64,000 bases of DNA from Triops longicaudatus (Eukaryota; Arthropoda; Branchiopoda; Notostraca; Triopsidae): assembly GCA_022885665.1 (NCBI GenBank), contig JAGQDJ010000077.1:496001-560000 (forward strand), written 5' to 3'. Positions 62,901-64,000 of the stretch are shown here, piece after piece. The stretch's first letter is position 1; every line of letters starts with the position of its first letter. The notes beneath the pieces are model-generated. The model saw only the letters and a list, made by a program, of their open reading frames with translations, was not told where the DNA came from and ran no database searches. A program made the position numbers and the translations under genes.

Positions 62901-64000
62901 CTGAAACCCTAAAGGCGCTTCCGGTGGTTTTACTGCAAAACGGGAATGTTTTAAATTTCCTGACAGCTATATCTCAAGATCCACAGTCGGCCCATCAGTC
63001 GACACGAGAATTGCATGCCTTGCATGAAACGTTAACTCAACAGTTAGCAAAAACGCGGGAAGATCACGAGGCTTTGGTTCGGAAATGGCGAGACGTAATG
63101 GAAGAGCAAGAGAAGTTGAAACAAGTGCAAGACGGGCAGCAGTTAAAAGCGCGGGAAGATCACGACGCTTTAGCTGGAAACTGGCGAGACCTGATGGAGC
63201 AGCACGAAAAGCTGAAACTGGAGCAAGACGGGCAGCGTGTACAAGGCCAAGCAGACAAAAATAGCTTGCAAGGCGAAATTACTGCACTTAGAGCACAGCT
63301 TGATGTTACACTGGTAAGCAAACATCAGTAATATTGGTCTGTACATTAACTATCCGTATCTCGTATAAAGGCTCAGCTGGAATCGCTGAAATCTCAAATC
63401 ACACCGGGAGGCTTATCAAACAGCGTTAACAATGATTTGATGGATCAAAAAATGGCAGCCTTGATCCGCGCAATGATGGGGCAAGACGCGACAGCGGATG
63501 TTGATTTGACGAAATTTGGTGCTTGGTTTAGAAGTCGTTTAGCTATCAGGAAAGTACACCAAGCCGAGTTAAATGCCACGTTGGAGAACTGGCGACAAGG
63601 TAATTTTTAGTTATTATTTTATTTTAAATGATTACGTCATTTTTTAAAGTTTTCTTATATGTTGAAACCCTCTTCTTACATAATCCGTCTTTTTTTCCCT
63701 TCTTAGAAGTGATAGGTTTATCATCCAAATTTCACGCGGAGAAGCAAGAACTGGTGGACATAATCAGAGCACAAGTTGAGGAGAAATTGGACGCGTTCGT
63801 GGCTTTTCAAGTATCCCAAATGAAGACGGCGAAGCTCGGACACCCGCAGGAACCATCTGTTGCTTCTGGATTAAGCCATGCAGATGTTGAAGCTATTGTT
63901 CGAGCGCATCTCAGGCGTTATGACGCGGATAAAACTGGCATGGCAGACTACGCAATGGAAAGCGCAGGCGCAACGGTAGTAAGCACGCGGTGCACGGAAG
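56923..64000 (+). CDS. SUN-domain inner nuclear membrane protein (partial, 3' end beyond window)
   Basis: SUN proteins span the inner nuclear membrane and grip KASH proteins in the perinuclear space, forming the LINC bridge. Exons: 56923-57182, 57410-57479, 57542-57721, 58154-58536, 60855-61042, 61116-61211, 61295-61438, 61819-62004, 62499-62725, 62789-63313, 63371-63599 and 63707 to the window end; 927 codons so far, phases consistent. The N-terminal 440 residues are Ser/Arg- and acid-rich (nucleoplasmic side), with YSSDEDE-like motifs and an EEESEEEGEEE run. Hydrophobic segments lie at about 451-473 and 489-507, then a luminal coiled coil (about 640-880). The SUN domain opens with DKTGMADYAMESAGA and STRCTE, the family signature, where the window ends. 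The start is the first ATG after an in-frame TAA. This is a Klaroid/SUN1/SUN2-type protein; the exact orthologue cannot be set. Confidence 0.93.
59970..60250. mobile_element. MITE copy, most complete, inside SUN intron 4
   Basis: Two long arms are inverted copies of each other. The left (59985-60040) contains TACGTAAATCCGTGAAAAAG and CGTCTGATATAACGACTTT. The right (60140-60200) contains AAAGTTCCTTTATCGGATGC and TTTTTCACATTTACATAA. The right end is CGTTATAGAGACATTCTACT. Non-coding, in the 2.3 kb intron between SUN exons 4 and 5. Confidence 0.65.
62145..62167 (+). other. Decoy or alternative terminal exon in SUN intron 8
   Basis: A strong pyrimidine tract and CTAG acceptor precede GACTCCGTTGG. 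Spliced from exon 8 (phase 1) it adds only GLRWMLF before a stop. The main model instead uses the acceptor at 62499, which continues the second membrane segment. Confidence 0.25.
63055..63246 (+). repeat. 96-base tandem duplication in the SUN coiled coil
   Basis: Two head-to-tail units (63055-63150 and 63151-63246) each encode 32 residues beginning REDH and containing a WRD-ME-EKLK pattern and QDGQ. The units are about two-thirds identical in protein and lie wholly within exon 10. The length is a whole number of codons but not of heptads. Confidence 0.85.

Noticed and set aside
1..64000. CRISPR arrays, prokaryotic operons, ribosomal or transfer RNA genes
   Set aside because: No regularly spaced direct repeats, no Shine-Dalgarno-led gene runs, and no complete tRNA cloverleaf or rRNA segment found by eye; the introns and gene families are animal.

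Overview
The window is animal nuclear DNA: AT-leaning and intron-rich, with canonical GT-AG splice sites and five recognisable metazoan genes. The Miro gene resembles the arthropod protein more than the vertebrate one as I remember them (VTR preceded by IH, a DLAKR stretch, HVIGPKG). RhoBTB, which is absent from nematodes as I recall, is present. I therefore infer an invertebrate, most likely an arthropod or close relative. The species cannot be named from sequence alone.

Layout, left to right. (1) 1-2285, minus strand: an Msx/Drop-type homeobox gene (three exons seen, 3' end outside the window), with a GC-box-rich promoter just upstream. (2) About 2.3-34.7 kb: a 32 kb stretch with no recognisable gene. 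It holds homeodomain-type palindromes, octamer, CRE and E-box sites, structured inverted repeats, a cluster of CTCF-like sites, short A/T/G tracts and several copies of a small MITE family. Two weak clues to unrecognised coding exons lie near 4.4-4.9 kb and 6.6 kb. (3) 34701-35267, plus: a compact three-exon BORCS7 (BORC subunit 7) gene, convergent with (4) 36816-42685, minus: a complete ten-exon RhoBTB gene. (5) 42.7-51.5 kb: an 8.8 kb divergent intergenic region with paired CRE sites. (6) 51457-55012, plus: a complete twelve-exon Miro/RHOT gene. (7) 56923-64000, plus: a SUN-domain nuclear-envelope gene, complete at its 5' end and cut off inside the SUN domain.

The genes do not form one pathway. 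BORCS7 (lysosome transport), Miro (mitochondrial transport) and SUN (nucleus-cytoskeleton linkage) all deal with organelle positioning. RhoBTB is an atypical Rho GTPase and Cullin-3 adaptor. With unrelated types of gene beside it, this is probably ordinary neighbourhood rather than an operon. The large empty region next to Msx is best read as the regulatory domain of a developmental transcription factor.

Exon models were built by hand. For each complete gene the exon phases agree throughout and the summed coding length divides by three: 682 aa for RhoBTB, 636 aa for Miro, 105 aa for BORCS7. I found no prokaryotic, viral, CRISPR or obviously novel defence-type system.
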